Notes: generated from the sequence alone by a model not told the origin. Positions 24,046-33,327 are shown, counted from the stretch's first letter. The stretch: DNA of 64,000 nt from Acidovorax sp. RAC01 (GCF_001714725.1 NZ_CP016447.1:310001-374000), one strand, 5' to 3'. Made by a program: numbers and translations.

Positions 24046-26883
24046 ATGCAAGAAACCCAATCCACCTGCCCCTACTGCGGCGTAGGCTGCGGCGTGATCA
24101 TCGAATCCGAAGGCGCACAGATCACCGGCGTGCGCGGCGACCCCACACACCCCGCCAACTTTGGCCGCCTGTGCACCAAGGGCTCGACGCTGCACCTCAC
24201 AGCCACCCACCCGGTCACCCTGCAAACCCGCCTGCTGCACCCCCTGCAACGCACACAGCGCAACGAGGCCGCCCTGCCCGTGACCTGGGACGCCGCACTG
24301 ACGCTGGCGGCCGACCGGTTCGCCCACACCATCGCCCAGCACGGCCCTGATGCCGTGGGCTTCTACGTCAGCGGCCAGTTGCTCACCGAGGACTACTACG
24401 TCTTCAACAAGCTCGCCAAGGGCCTGATCGGCACCAACAACATCGATACCAACTCGCGCCTGTGCATGAGCAGCGCTGTGGCCGGCTACAAGCAAACGCT
24501 GGGCGCCGACGCGCCGCCCGCCTGCTACGACGACGTGAACCACGCGCAGTGCCTGTTCATCGTGGGCAGCAATGCGGCCTGGGCCCACCCTATCCTGTTC
24601 CGCCGCATCGAAGACGCACGCGCCGCCAACCCGGGCATGAAGGTCATCGTGGCCGACCCGCGCCGCACCGACACGGCGGGCATGGCCGACCTGTTCCTGC
24701 CCATCCAGCCCGGCAGCGACGTGATGCTGTTCAACGGCATGCTGCACATCATGCTGTGGGAGGGCTGGGTCGACACCGCCTACATCGCCGCCCAAACCAC
24801 GGGCTTTGACGAACTCAAGGCCCTGGTGCGCGACGCCACGCCCGAGCGCGTGGCGCAGACCTGCGGCATCAGCGTGGCCGACCTGACCACCGCCGCCAAA
24901 TGGTTCGCCACCTCGAAAGCGACCCTGAGCCTCTACTGCCAGGGCCTGAACCAGAGCAGCAGCGGCACCGCCAAGAACGCCACACTCATCAACCTGCACC
25001 TGGCCACCGCGCAGATCGGCAAGCCCGGCGCGGGCCCCTTCAGCCTGACGGGCCAGCCCAACGCCATGGGCGGGCGCGAGGTGGGCGGCCTGGCCAACTT
25101 GCTCAGCGCCCACCGCGACCTCGCCAACCCGCAGCACCGCGCCGAAGTCGCCGCGCTGTGGGGCGTGGCCGATGTGCCATCCAAGCCCGGTAAGACGGCG
25201 GTGGAGATGTTCCAGGCCGCCGCCGACGGCGAAATCAAGGCCCTGTGGATTGCCTGCACCAACCCCGCGCAAAGCATGCCCGACCAGGCCACCGTGCGCC
25301 GCGCCTTGCAACGCGCCGAGTTTGTGGTGGTGCAAGAAGCCTTTGCCACCGCCGCCACCTGTGCCTATGCCGACCTGCTGCTGCCCGCCACCACCTGGGG
25401 CGAGAAGACTGGCACGGTGACCAACAGCGAGCGCTGCATCTCGCGCGTGCGCACCGCCGTGCCCGCACCGGGCCTGGCACGCCACGACTGGGCCATTGCG
25501 GTGCAGTTTGCGCACCAGTTGGAGGCACGCCTACGGCCCGGATCACCGACGCTGTTTCCCTACACCACAGACGCTGCGGATGCAGGTGCAGAAGCCGTGT
25601 GGAAGGAGCACCGCGAAAGCACGCGAGGGCGCGACCTGGACATCACAGGCCTGTCATGGGAGATGCTCGAATCAGCTGGCCCCCAGCAATGGCCGCTGCC
25701 AGAGGGCGCCACCACCGGCAAGGCCCGCCTGTACGAAGACGGCATTTTCCCGACGCCTGATGGCCGCGCACGTTTTGCTGCGCACGCCTGGTTGCCAACG
25801 GCCGAACAGCGCGAATCGCGTTACCCGTTCAGCCTGACCACCGGCCGCCTGCGCGACCAGTGGCACGGTATGACCCGCACCGGCACCCTGGGCCGCCTGT
25901 TTGGCCACGTGGCCGAACCCAGCGTACAGATGCACCCGCAGGACATGGACCGCCGCGGGCTGAAAGCGGGCGATCTGGTGCATCTCACCAGCAAACGCGG
26001 CTCCATCGTGGTGCCAGTGCAGGCCGACGCCACGCTGCACTTGTCGCAGCTGTTCATGGCCATGCACTGGGGCAGCGAATTTTTGAGCGGCATTTCGTCC
26101 ACCGGCGAGCGACTGGCGGGCGTGAATGCGCTCACCACCTCGGCGTTCTGCCCCACGTCGAAACAGCCAGAACTCAAGCACGCGGCCGTCAAGGTGCTCA
26201 AGGCCGAACTGCCGTGGACGTTGCTGGCCATGGCCTGGCTACCCGCTGAAGGGGCACTGGCTGCGCGCGAAGCCTTGTCCGCGCTGATGGCTCAGTTTGC
26301 GTTCGCCAGTTGCGTGCCTTTCAGCAACAACACCCCGCTGGATGAGCCCGGCCGCGAGCGCACTGGCGTGCTGCTGCGCGCCGCCGCACACGAGGCACCG
26401 CCCGATGCGTTGATCGCCCAGATTGAGGCCTTGCTGGGCATGGCGGGCGCTGACACGCTGCGTTATGCCGACAAAAAACGCGGCCAGCGCCGGGCCGCAC
26501 GCCTGGCCCGCCAAGACGACAACACCACGCTCGAAGGCATCGTGCTCGCTGGCGACACCAGCGCCGAAGGCTGGCTCAAGACCCTGCTGCAGGAAGAGCT
26601 GCCTGCACAGACCTACGGCCGCCTGCTGCTGGTGCCCGGCGCCAAGGCTCCCGCGGCCGTGCAGTCGCGCGGCAAACCGGTGTGCACCTGCTTCAACGTG
26701 ACGGACGCCGCCATCACCGCCCAACTGGCGCACTGCCACGGCACCGACGACGACCGATTGGCGCAACTGCAAGGCCAACTGCGCTGCGGCACCAACTGCG
26801 GCTCGTGCGTGCCCGAACTCAAGCGCATGGTGCGCAACACGGGGCCACGGGCGCCCCAACCGCTCGCGCAGGCCGTCATATAA
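24046..26883 (+). CDS. nasA: Assimilatory nitrate reductase catalytic subunit
   Basis: Cytosolic molybdoenzyme of 945 residues that reduces nitrate to nitrite. An N-terminal [4Fe-4S] cluster is bound by C8, C11, C15 and C43. C140 in NSRLCMSSA is the expected molybdenum ligand. Molybdopterin oxidoreductase segments run to about residue 740. The C-terminus adds a BFD-type [2Fe-2S] domain with C880, C882, C918 and C921, which receives electrons from an NAD(P)H-linked partner. No dedicated reductase subunit is encoded beside it. Start at 24046; no Shine-Dalgarno sequence is visible, as a dispersed repeat occupies the region just upstream. Confidence 0.92.
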   Translation: MQETQSTCPYCGVGCGVIIESEGAQITGVRGDPTHPANFGRLCTKGSTLHLTATHPVTLQTRLLHPLQRTQRNEAALPVTWDAALTLAADRFAHTIAQHGPDAVGFYVSGQLLTEDYYVFNKLAKGLIGTNNIDTNSRLCMSSAVAGYKQTLGADAPPACYDDVNHAQCLFIVGSNAAWAHPILFRRIEDARAANPGMKVIVADPRRTDTAGMADLFLPIQPGSDVMLFNGMLHIMLWEGWVDTAYIAAQTTGFDELKALVRDATPERVAQTCGISVADLTTAAKWFATSKATLSLYCQGLNQSSSGTAKNATLINLHLATAQIGKPGAGPFSLTGQPNAMGGREVGGLANLLSAHRDLANPQHRAEVAALWGVADVPSKPGKTAVEMFQAAADGEIKALWIACTNPAQSMPDQATVRRALQRAEFVVVQEAFATAATCAYADLLLPATTWGEKTGTVTNSERCISRVRTAVPAPGLARHDWAIAVQFAHQLEARLRPGSPTLFPYTTDAADAGAEAVWKEHRESTRGRDLDITGLSWEMLESAGPQQWPLPEGATTGKARLYEDGIFPTPDGRARFAAHAWLPTAEQRESRYPFSLTTGRLRDQWHGMTRTGTLGRLFGHVAEPSVQMHPQDMDRRGLKAGDLVHLTSKRGSIVVPVQADATLHLSQLFMAMHWGSEFLSGISSTGERLAGVNALTTSAFCPTSKQPELKHAAVKVLKAELPWTLLAMAWLPAEGALAAREALSALMAQFAFASCVPFSNNTPLDEPGRERTGVLLRAAAHEAPPDALIAQIEALLGMAGADTLRYADKKRGQRRAARLARQDDNTTLEGIVLAGDTSAEGWLKTLLQEELPAQTYGRLLLVPGAKAPAAVQSRGKPVCTCFNVTDAAITAQLAHCHGTDDDRLAQLQGQLRCGTNCGSCVPELKRMVRNTGPRAPQPLAQAVI

Positions 26884-26949
26884 CCAAAAGTTTTCTTGCT
26901 TGCAGGAAAATACCGCCTTCACCATCAAAGCCGACGAGCCGCATTCCCA

Positions 26950-27885
26950 ATGGGCATTAGCCAGTACCTTAAAGAAATCGGCCGCGGGGCGCGCGGCGCC
27001 AAGCCGCTGACGCGCGAGCAGGCCACCGACCTGTTCGGCCAGGTGCTGGACGGCGCCGTGACCGACCTGGAGATCGGCGCCTTCTGCCTGGCCATGCGCA
27101 TCAAGGGCGAGACAGCTGAGGAGATGTGCGGCTTTCTGGATGCCACGCACCAGCGCGTGGCACGGCTGCCCGCCACCGACCGCCCCCTCATCGTGCTGCC
27201 CAGCTACAACGGCGCGCGCAAGCTGCCGGTGCTGACGCCGCTGCTGGCGCTGCTGCTGGCGCGCGAGGGGTTGCCCGTGCTGCTGCACGGCATGCGGACC
27301 GAGGCACGGCGGGTTTTGGCATCAGATGTGCTCCTGGCGCTTGATATACCTACTCTTGCAGCTCCTGAAAAGATAGCAAATGGCACGGTCCGCCATATCC
27401 ACACCCAGCACCTGCATGCCGGCCTGGCACGCCTGCTGGCGGTGCGCGAGGTGGTGGGCCTGCGCAACCCGGGGCACAGCGTGGTCAAGCTGATGAGCCC
27501 GTGCGCGGGGCCGTCGGTGGTGGTCACGGCGTACACACACCCCGAATATTTCGAGATGCTGCAGACCACCTTCCGCACGCTGGGCATGAGCGCCCTGCTC
27601 TCGCGCGGGCTGGAGGGCGAAGTGGCCACCGACCCGCGCCGCACGCCGCGCTACGACGGCTTTGTGCACGGCGCGCATACGGTGCTGGAATCTCAGCAGC
27701 CGGGCACCGCCAGCGAGGTGCCGGGCCTGCCCGCAGAGATCGACATCGCCACCACGGCGGCATACACCCGCCGGGTGCTGGCCGGCGAACTGCCGATTCC
27801 ACCCGCCATCGAGCGGCAGGTGGAACATATCTTGCAGACCGCTGTTCGAACCGTGGAACACACCGCTTCGGAGACAACGCCATGA
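26950..27885 (+). CDS. ybiB: YbiB/TrpD2-like glycosyltransferase-fold protein
   Basis: 311-residue protein related to anthranilate phosphoribosyltransferase (TrpD) but of the YbiB/TrpD2 branch, which in E. coli binds nucleic acid and has no known enzymatic activity. The N-terminus MGISQYLKEIGRGARGAKPLT is typical of the branch; the start at 26950 is preferred over an upstream TTG. The segment GHSVVKLMSPCAG is visible, with no clear TrpD phosphate-binding loop. It overlaps cobA by ATGA and follows nasA by 66 bp, so it is part of the nitrate operon, a linkage I recall in other betaproteobacteria. Oddity: residues about 128-143 are encoded by copy C of the dispersed repeat. Confidence 0.85.
   Translation: MGISQYLKEIGRGARGAKPLTREQATDLFGQVLDGAVTDLEIGAFCLAMRIKGETAEEMCGFLDATHQRVARLPATDRPLIVLPSYNGARKLPVLTPLLALLLAREGLPVLLHGMRTEARRVLASDVLLALDIPTLAAPEKIANGTVRHIHTQHLHAGLARLLAVREVVGLRNPGHSVVKLMSPCAGPSVVVTAYTHPEYFEMLQTTFRTLGMSALLSRGLEGEVATDPRRTPRYDGFVHGAHTVLESQQPGTASEVPGLPAEIDIATTAAYTRRVLAGELPIPPAIERQVEHILQTAVRTVEHTASETTP
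27330..27379 (-). repeat. Dispersed GCTAT/AGCGC repeat, copy C (inside ybiB)
   Basis: Read on the minus strand: GCTATCTTTTCAGGAGCTGC, a diverged middle, then ATCAAGCGCCAGGAGCAC. It is antisense to ybiB and read through in frame. Confidence 0.6.
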
Positions 27886-28742
27886 GCCGCCCCACCACCG
27901 ACAACACCCTTCCTCCGCACCGGCCCCACCTGGGCACTGGCGGCAGCTGCACGCTGGTGGGCGCAGGCCCCGGCGACCCGGAGCTGCTGACGATCAAGGC
28001 CCTCAAGGCCATCCAGGCCGCCACGGTGCTGCTGGTGGACGACCTGGTGAGCGACGCCATTGTGGCCTGCGCATCGCCCACGGCCCGTGTGGTCTACGTG
28101 GGCAAGCGCGGCGGCTGCAAGAGCACCCCGCAGGCCTTCATCGAAAAGCTGATGCTGATGGCTGTGAACGAGGGTGAGAACGTGGTGCGCCTCAAGGGCG
28201 GCGACCCGTTCATCTTCGGCCGCGGAGGCGAAGAGGTGGAGCACCTGCGTGCCGCGGGCGTGCAGGTCACGGTCATCAACGGCATCACGGCCGGGCTGGC
28301 GGGGCTCACGTCCCTGGGCGTTCCGCTCACGCACCGCGAGCATGCACACGGGGTGGTGTTTGTCACCGGCCACGCCAAGCCGGGCGACACCGGTACCGAC
28401 TGGCGCCAGCTGGCCGCCACGGCCCGCGATGCCAAGCTCACCCTGGTGATCTACATGGGCGTGAGCGGCGCCGCCATGATCCAGGACGAGCTGCTGACCG
28501 GCCTGCCGGCCGACACACCCGTGGCCATCATCCAGCATGCCAGCCTGCCGCGGCAGCGGCATGCCGTGACCACGCTGGGCACGCTGCACGACACCATCGT
28601 GCGCGAAGGCCTGGCAAGCCCTTCCGTCATCGTGGTGGGCGATGTGGTGCAGGGCGTGGCGCTGGCCAGCGCGGATGCAAGCGCCCACGCTGCACACAGC
28701 CACAACCACAGCACCGGCGTCGCGCTGCAGCGCGCCGTCTGA
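27882..28742 (+). CDS. cobA: Uroporphyrinogen-III C-methyltransferase
   Basis: SAM-dependent methyltransferase (SUMT) of 286 residues that makes precorrin-2, the precursor of siroheme, using S-adenosylmethionine. Family motifs: LVGAGPGDPELLTIKA near residue 27, VYVGKRGG, VVRLKGGDPFIFGRGGEE and VINGITAGLAG. It lacks the CysG dehydrogenase/ferrochelatase half, so siroheme completion must be done elsewhere. Placement in the nitrate operon makes sense because NirB needs siroheme. It overlaps ybiB by ATGA. The C-terminal tail is His/Ala-rich (HAAHSHNHS), beyond the usual domain. Confidence 0.92.
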   Translation: MSRPTTDNTLPPHRPHLGTGGSCTLVGAGPGDPELLTIKALKAIQAATVLLVDDLVSDAIVACASPTARVVYVGKRGGCKSTPQAFIEKLMLMAVNEGENVVRLKGGDPFIFGRGGEEVEHLRAAGVQVTVINGITAGLAGLTSLGVPLTHREHAHGVVFVTGHAKPGDTGTDWRQLAATARDAKLTLVIYMGVSGAAMIQDELLTGLPADTPVAIIQHASLPRQRHAVTTLGTLHDTIVREGLASPSVIVVGDVVQGVALASADASAHAAHSHNHSTGVALQRAV

Positions 28743-28775
28743 CCGCGCTGGGCCCGAAGGCCCACGCTGGCGCGG
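28743..28775 (+). terminator. GC-rich hairpin after cobA
   Basis: CCGCGC-TGGGCC, loop CGAA, GGCCCA, 5-nt bulge, GCGCGG. It has no T-tract, so it may act as a pause or mRNA-stability hairpin rather than a true terminator between cobA and the next gene. Confidence 0.4.
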
Positions 28776-28823
28776 CTATTGCTTGATGGTTGTCACCCGA
28801 ATGCCATCGGAACAAGGAACACC

Positions 28824-29543
28824 ATGGCCGCCCTGCCCGACTCCATCCGCCCACGTGCACTGCCTGTTGCTGCCACCGCACCCACATCGCCCACACGCTC
28901 CGCATCGCCTGGTGACAGCGGCATGTCCCTCGTCAACATTGCTGCGCGCCAGCGCATGCTGTCGCAGCGCATGGTGCTGCAGACCGTACTTGCCGCACGC
29001 GGCAGCGACCTGCACATGAAGGCCGCACGCACTTCTCTCAAGCTTTTCATCGAGAGCCAGGCGAGGCTGGTGGACACGCCCCGCCACCTGGACACCGTGG
29101 GCGCCGACATCGTTCGCACTGCCTACCACGGCCCGCGGGGCGTGGGCAGCACCATCGACGCGTTTGCGCAGCAGGTAGGCACCGTGCTGGACCTGGCCGA
29201 GCGCCAGAGCCCGCGCACCGAAGAAGCGCTGGGCAAGCTGGTAGAGACCACCGACGCCGTCTTGGACGCCCTCAACACCGCCACCACGGCCTTCGACCAG
29301 GTGAGCAAGGCGCAGTCCGAGCGGCTGATGAAAGAGCTGGCGAGCATCGTCGCTTCCATACAGACCGTGGCACGCGAAGCCAAGGTGGTGAGCTTCAACG
29401 CGCAGGTGATGGCAGCCCGCGCCGGCCAGCACGGGCGCGAATTTGCTGTGGTGGCCAACGTGCTGTCAGGCATCACGCACGAGATTGATGGCCTCTCGCT
29501 GCAGGCGGTGTCGCTGGCGGGGCGCAGCCGCGGCGCGGCATAG
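28824..29543 (+). CDS. Soluble P-box protein with minimal chemoreceptor signalling tip
   Basis: 239-residue protein without signal peptide or membrane segment. The N-terminal 33 residues are Pro/Ala/Ser-rich; residues 41-50 (ARQRMLSQRM) repeat nine residues exactly from both boxes of the P-box protein encoded at 21884. The C-terminal part (about 183-216, REAKVVSFNAQVMAARAGQHGREFAVVA) is a recognisable methyl-accepting chemotaxis hairpin tip, but HAMP and most of the coiled coil are missing. Start at 28824 after AAGGA. It lies 81 bp after cobA, probably in the nitrate operon. I infer a cytosolic nitrate or nitrite sensor speaking to the chemotaxis machinery or to a partner; function is unproven. 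Confidence 0.75.
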   Translation: MAALPDSIRPRALPVAATAPTSPTRSASPGDSGMSLVNIAARQRMLSQRMVLQTVLAARGSDLHMKAARTSLKLFIESQARLVDTPRHLDTVGADIVRTAYHGPRGVGSTIDAFAQQVGTVLDLAERQSPRTEEALGKLVETTDAVLDALNTATTAFDQVSKAQSERLMKELASIVASIQTVAREAKVVSFNAQVMAARAGQHGREFAVVANVLSGITHEIDGLSLQAVSLAGRSRGAA

Positions 29544-29564
29544 GCGGGCCGCCAGGCCGACCGA

Positions 29565-30053
29565 TCACTCCACGCTGGTCTTGCGCACCTGCTCGAACCG
29601 CTCGGCCAACTCCTTGCGCAGGGACTTACGCAGCAAGGCGGCGTCCCAGCGGCGCCGCTCATCCGGCGTGGAGGGCGACAGGCGGGGCACCTGCACGGGC
29701 TTGCGCGACTCGTCCACCGCCACCATCGTGAAAAAGCAGCTGTTCACATGGCGCACCACCTGCGAGCGGATGTCTTCCGCCACCACCTTGATGCCGATCT
29801 CCATTGACGACGAGCCCGTGTAGTTGACGCTGGCCAGAAACGTCACCAGTTCGCCCACATGGATGGGCTGCAGGAACATCACCTGGTCCACGCTCAGGGT
29901 GACCACGTAGCACGCCGAGTAACGGCTGGCGCACGAGTAGGCCACCTGGTCCAGCAGCTTGAGGATGGCGCCGCCGTGCACGTTGCCGGAAAAGTTGGCC
30001 ATGTCAGGGGACATGAGCACGGTCATGCTGAGCTGGTGTGAAGGGATGTTCAT
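29565..30053 (-). CDS. Acyl-CoA thioesterase (YciA-like hotdog protein)
   Basis: 162-residue hotdog-fold enzyme that hydrolyses acyl-CoA esters in the cytosol. The core reads PDMANFSGNVHGGAILKLLDQVAY, where the N-x-HGG segment and the following aspartate form the active site of the YciA/Acot family. The C-terminal tail (DERRRWDAALLRKSLRKE) is charged and helical. It is convergent with the P-box gene and divergent from the fatty acid hydroxylase gene. Chain-length preference cannot be inferred. Confidence 0.87.
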   Translation of the reverse strand: MNIPSHQLSMTVLMSPDMANFSGNVHGGAILKLLDQVAYSCASRYSACYVVTLSVDQVMFLQPIHVGELVTFLASVNYTGSSSMEIGIKVVAEDIRSQVVRHVNSCFFTMVAVDESRKPVQVPRLSPSTPDERRRWDAALLRKSLRKELAERFEQVRKTSVE

Positions 30054-30159
30054 GGGCGCGATTCTAGGTGGCGCCTGCGCGGCCTTGGCAGCGCGTTCAG
30101 GTCGCTACACTCGCGCCACAAAAGCACATCAGTGGCCGCCGCAGGCCGGGAGGGAACCC

Positions 30160-31293
30160 ATGCTCGAAATCGACAAGCTCAACGAATTCACCGAAAGCCA
30201 CGGCGCCCTGCGGCGCGGGCGCGGGCTGGTGTCCGGCGTGATTGCGCTCACGCTGGCCATCCTGTGCTTTCTGGGCGTGCTGGCCTTCCACTTCCCCGAA
30301 TACCTGACCACACCCCAGTTGCGCAAGAGTTACGACGTGGCCGTGATCCGCAACATCATGCTGGGCGCCATGGCCATGGCGGGCGGCATCTCGCTGGTCA
30401 ACATTTTGTTCAACCGTGCGCGCTGGCTGGCCAGCTTTGCGTTTGCCATGGTGGTGCTCACGGCGCTGCTGGGCGGGCACAAGGTGGAGGTGGACCCGAA
30501 CTTCCCCGACAACACACCCTACATTGGCCTCGACTGGTTCATCCTCGATCTGCTGGGCAGCTCGCTGATCTTCATCTTCATCGAGAAGCTGTTTGCGCTG
30601 CGCAAGGACCAGCCTGTGTTCCGCGCCGAATGGCAAACCGACTTCCACCATTTCATCGTGAACCACATGGTGGTGGGCTTTGTCCTGCTGGCCACCAACC
30701 TCATGGTGCACAAGTTCTTTGGCTGGGCCGCCAATGACGGCATCCGCGGCTGGGTGCAGGGGCTGAACTTCTGGGTGGCGCTGTTCCTCATTGTGCTGGT
30801 GGCCGACCTGGTGCAGTACTGGACGCACCGCGCCTACCACGAGGTACCAGTGCTGTGGCGCCTGCACGCCGTGCACCACAGCGTCAAAAGCATGGACTGG
30901 ATGGCCGGCTCGCGCCAGCACATCCTGGAACTCATCATCACCCGCACGCTGGTGCTGGCGCCCATCTACGTGCTGGGCTTTTCCAAGGAAGTGATCGACG
31001 CCTACATCGTGATCGTGGGATTCCAGGCGGTGTTCAACCATGCCAACGTGAGCGTGCGCCTGGGGCCGCTGCGCTACGTGCTGGTCACGCCCAACTTTCA
31101 CCACTGGCACCACAGCCAGGACCAGGAAGCGCTGGACAAGAACTATGCCGCGCACTTCGCCTTTCTGGACTACCTGTTCGGCACGGCCGTCAAGAGCACG
31201 AAGCTCTGGCCTGAACACTACGGGGTTCTGGGCGACTATGTTCCGAGCGGTTTCGTGAACCAGTTCAAGTTTCCGTTCACCTGGAAGGGCTGA
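30160..31293 (+). CDS. Sterol desaturase / fatty acid hydroxylase family membrane protein
   Basis: 377-residue integral membrane di-iron enzyme. Several hydrophobic segments (about residues 25-45, 65-85, 90-105, 130-150, 165-190, 205-222) surround histidine clusters: HRAYH near 223-227, HAVHH near 236-240 and HHWHH near 314-318. These are the metal ligands of the superfamily. Family members hydroxylate or desaturate lipids; the substrate here is unknown. Start at 30160 after GGGAGGGA; the frame is open upstream only across the divergent thioesterase gene. Confidence 0.85.
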   Translation: MLEIDKLNEFTESHGALRRGRGLVSGVIALTLAILCFLGVLAFHFPEYLTTPQLRKSYDVAVIRNIMLGAMAMAGGISLVNILFNRARWLASFAFAMVVLTALLGGHKVEVDPNFPDNTPYIGLDWFILDLLGSSLIFIFIEKLFALRKDQPVFRAEWQTDFHHFIVNHMVVGFVLLATNLMVHKFFGWAANDGIRGWVQGLNFWVALFLIVLVADLVQYWTHRAYHEVPVLWRLHAVHHSVKSMDWMAGSRQHILELIITRTLVLAPIYVLGFSKEVIDAYIVIVGFQAVFNHANVSVRLGPLRYVLVTPNFHHWHHSQDQEALDKNYAAHFAFLDYLFGTAVKSTKLWPEHYGVLGDYVPSGFVNQFKFPFTWKG

Positions 31294-31351
31294 CGCCCGT
31301 CAGACACTGCCCTGACTTGGCGGCCGTGTGCGGGCGGCTGCCATTCCCCGC

Positions 31352-31831
31352 TCAAAGCGCTGCCAGTTCTTTCTCAAGCGTCTGCAACTGCTCGCGCAGC
31401 ACCTGGGTGCGGGCGTCGCAAGCGGCCCGGGACTGGGCAGCCCTGTCTGCGCTGTCTTGCGCAAACTGATTGCCCGAAGGAAGCGTGCCCCGGCGCAACG
31501 GACCGGCCTGCGCAATGACCTCGGTCGTGGCCTTGCACTCGCGCTGATTCCGCTCCACCGCCGCACGCGCCTGCGGAATGCCCTGGTTCTGCAGATAGTT
31601 CTTGCGCTGCCACGAGGCGCCAAATGCGCCCTCGGTCGTCGCGCTGCCGGGCGCCTGCGCGGGGGTGGCGCCCCGGGTGCTGGGGCGCACCTCGATCTTC
31701 CGGCCTTCGCCCGCGCAGGGCGCATCCTGGAAAGACACCTTGCCATTGGCGTCAGTGCACTTGTGGATGGCCCAGGCCGGGGACATGCAGCCCAGCACCA
31801 GGACCCAGCAGGCGAGACGGACAGGGTTCAT
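31352..31831 (-). CDS. DUF4124 domain periplasmic protein
   Basis: 159-residue protein with a signal peptide (MNPVRLACWVLVLGCMSPAWA). The mature N-terminus IHKCTDANGKVSFQDAPC is the DUF4124 signature, with two conserved cysteines. The C-terminal half (about residues 75-159) is rich in Arg, Gln, Glu and Ala and looks like an extended coiled coil. The start at 31831 has GGAGGACTCCC upstream. Function unknown; it is monocistronic and convergent with the fatty acid hydroxylase gene. Confidence 0.82.
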   Translation of the reverse strand: MNPVRLACWVLVLGCMSPAWAIHKCTDANGKVSFQDAPCAGEGRKIEVRPSTRGATPAQAPGSATTEGAFGASWQRKNYLQNQGIPQARAAVERNQRECKATTEVIAQAGPLRRGTLPSGNQFAQDSADRAAQSRAACDARTQVLREQLQTLEKELAAL

Positions 31832-32042
31832 GGGAGTCCTCCACAGGCAAAACCGCATCGTAGCGCGAAGCCTGGGCCGCTCCAGACCCGGCCGCATCCA
31901 GCCATCGCCAAACCTTGGGACCAAGCCGGACGTGTCCCGCACATGACGTTGCCCCGGTAAAACCCCGATGGGTGCAGGCCGACGGCACTCCTACCATCGC
32001 CGCACTTTGTGGCTGCACCCAACCCCTCAGGAGACGCTGTTG

Positions 32043-33218
32043 ATGACCCACCCCACCACGCTGCAAGCCGGGCTGTGCCCCCGCGTGCAAAACCGCCGCC
32101 GCCTGCTGCAGGCGCTGGCCGGTAGCGCCATGCTGTCCGGCCTGCCCGCGCTGGCACAGCAGGCACCCGCCAGGGGCGACATCCTGATCGGGCGGTCCAC
32201 GGCCATGTCGGGGGGCATGGCGCCTTTTCTGGCGCCGATTCACGAGGGGCAGGACGCCGCCATCGAGGACTTCAACGCCAAGGGGGGCGTGGGCGGCCGC
32301 AAGGTGCGCCTGGTGACGATGGACGACGGATTTGACGCCCGCCGCACCCTGGAAAACGCCAAGCAGATGACCGAGAAGGATGGCGCACTGGCGCTGTTCG
32401 GCGTGTCGGGTACCACCCAGGTGATGACGCTGCTGCCCTACCTTGCGCAGGCGCGCGTGCCACTGATCTCGGTGTACACCGGCAGCCCGGCCGTGCGCGC
32501 ACAGCAGCACCCCTACCTGTTCACCACGCGGGCCAATTACGCCGACGAGCTGGTGAAGATCGTGCGCAACCTGGTGGCCGTGCAGACATCACGCATTGCC
32601 GTGGCGTACGAGAACAACGACTTCGGCAAGCTGCTGCTGCCGCTGGTGGAAAAGACGATTGCCGCCGAGAGCGCCACGATGGCGGGGTCGCACGCGCTGG
32701 CCTCCAGTGGCGAAGATGCCGCGGCTGCCGCCAAGGCGCTGTCGGCCCACAAACCCCAGGCAGTGCTGCTGGTGGCGGCGGGCCCGTCGGTGGTGGCGTA
32801 TGTGCGGGCCAACCGCGCGCACCTCGGTGTGCCGGTGTACACGCTGTCGCTGGGCGCAGGCACGGCCGTGCTCAAGGCCTTGGGTGACGACGCGCGCGGC
32901 CTGGCCGTGGCGCGCACGGGGCCCCCGCCTTCGCGGCCCAACATCCAGCTCACGCGGGATTTCCAGGCCTCGATGAAGCGCCACGACAAGCCGGTGGACT
33001 ACGACCGTTACACGGGCTACATGGATGCACGCGTGCTGATTGAAGGCCTGCGCGCCGCGGGACCGAACGTCACGCGCGCCAGCCTGGTGCAAGCCATGCA
33101 AGGCCTGGGCAACCTGGACCTGGGCGGCTTTGTTTACCAGTTCAGCCCGCAGAACCACCACGGCTCCAACTACGTGGACATTGCCGTGGTGGGTGCGGGC
33201 GGCGTGTACCGCCAGTAG
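32043..33218 (+). CDS. ABC transporter substrate-binding protein, branched-chain amino acid type
   Basis: 391-residue periplasmic receptor of the LivK/Peripla_BP_6 family. The N-terminus contains a twin-arginine-like NRRRLLQALAGSAM signal with cleavage near ALA. Family segments: DILIGRSTAMSGGMAPF, GQDAAIEDFNAKGGVGGRKV, and VPLISVYTGSPAVR. In Comamonadaceae such receptors are numerous and often bind aromatic acids or amides rather than amino acids. No permease or ATPase gene lies nearby, so it is an orphan; some orphan members act in signalling. Confidence 0.85.
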   Translation: MTHPTTLQAGLCPRVQNRRRLLQALAGSAMLSGLPALAQQAPARGDILIGRSTAMSGGMAPFLAPIHEGQDAAIEDFNAKGGVGGRKVRLVTMDDGFDARRTLENAKQMTEKDGALALFGVSGTTQVMTLLPYLAQARVPLISVYTGSPAVRAQQHPYLFTTRANYADELVKIVRNLVAVQTSRIAVAYENNDFGKLLLPLVEKTIAAESATMAGSHALASSGEDAAAAAKALSAHKPQAVLLVAAGPSVVAYVRANRAHLGVPVYTLSLGAGTAVLKALGDDARGLAVARTGPPPSRPNIQLTRDFQASMKRHDKPVDYDRYTGYMDARVLIEGLRAAGPNVTRASLVQAMQGLGNLDLGGFVYQFSPQNHHGSNYVDIAVVGAGGVYRQ

Positions 33219-33327
33219 CGGCCCGCCTCACACCACGGCACACCACGGCGCACACCCAATACGTCGCCGCACACCGCGGACGGCTGTGGCCTGCCCGGCC
33301 GGCGGGCACCTGGCGGCACGGGCGACA

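Noticed and set aside
24010..25515. Long minus-strand open frame opposite nasA
   Set aside because: Antisense shadow of nasA; composition rich in Gly/His/Ala with no motifs.
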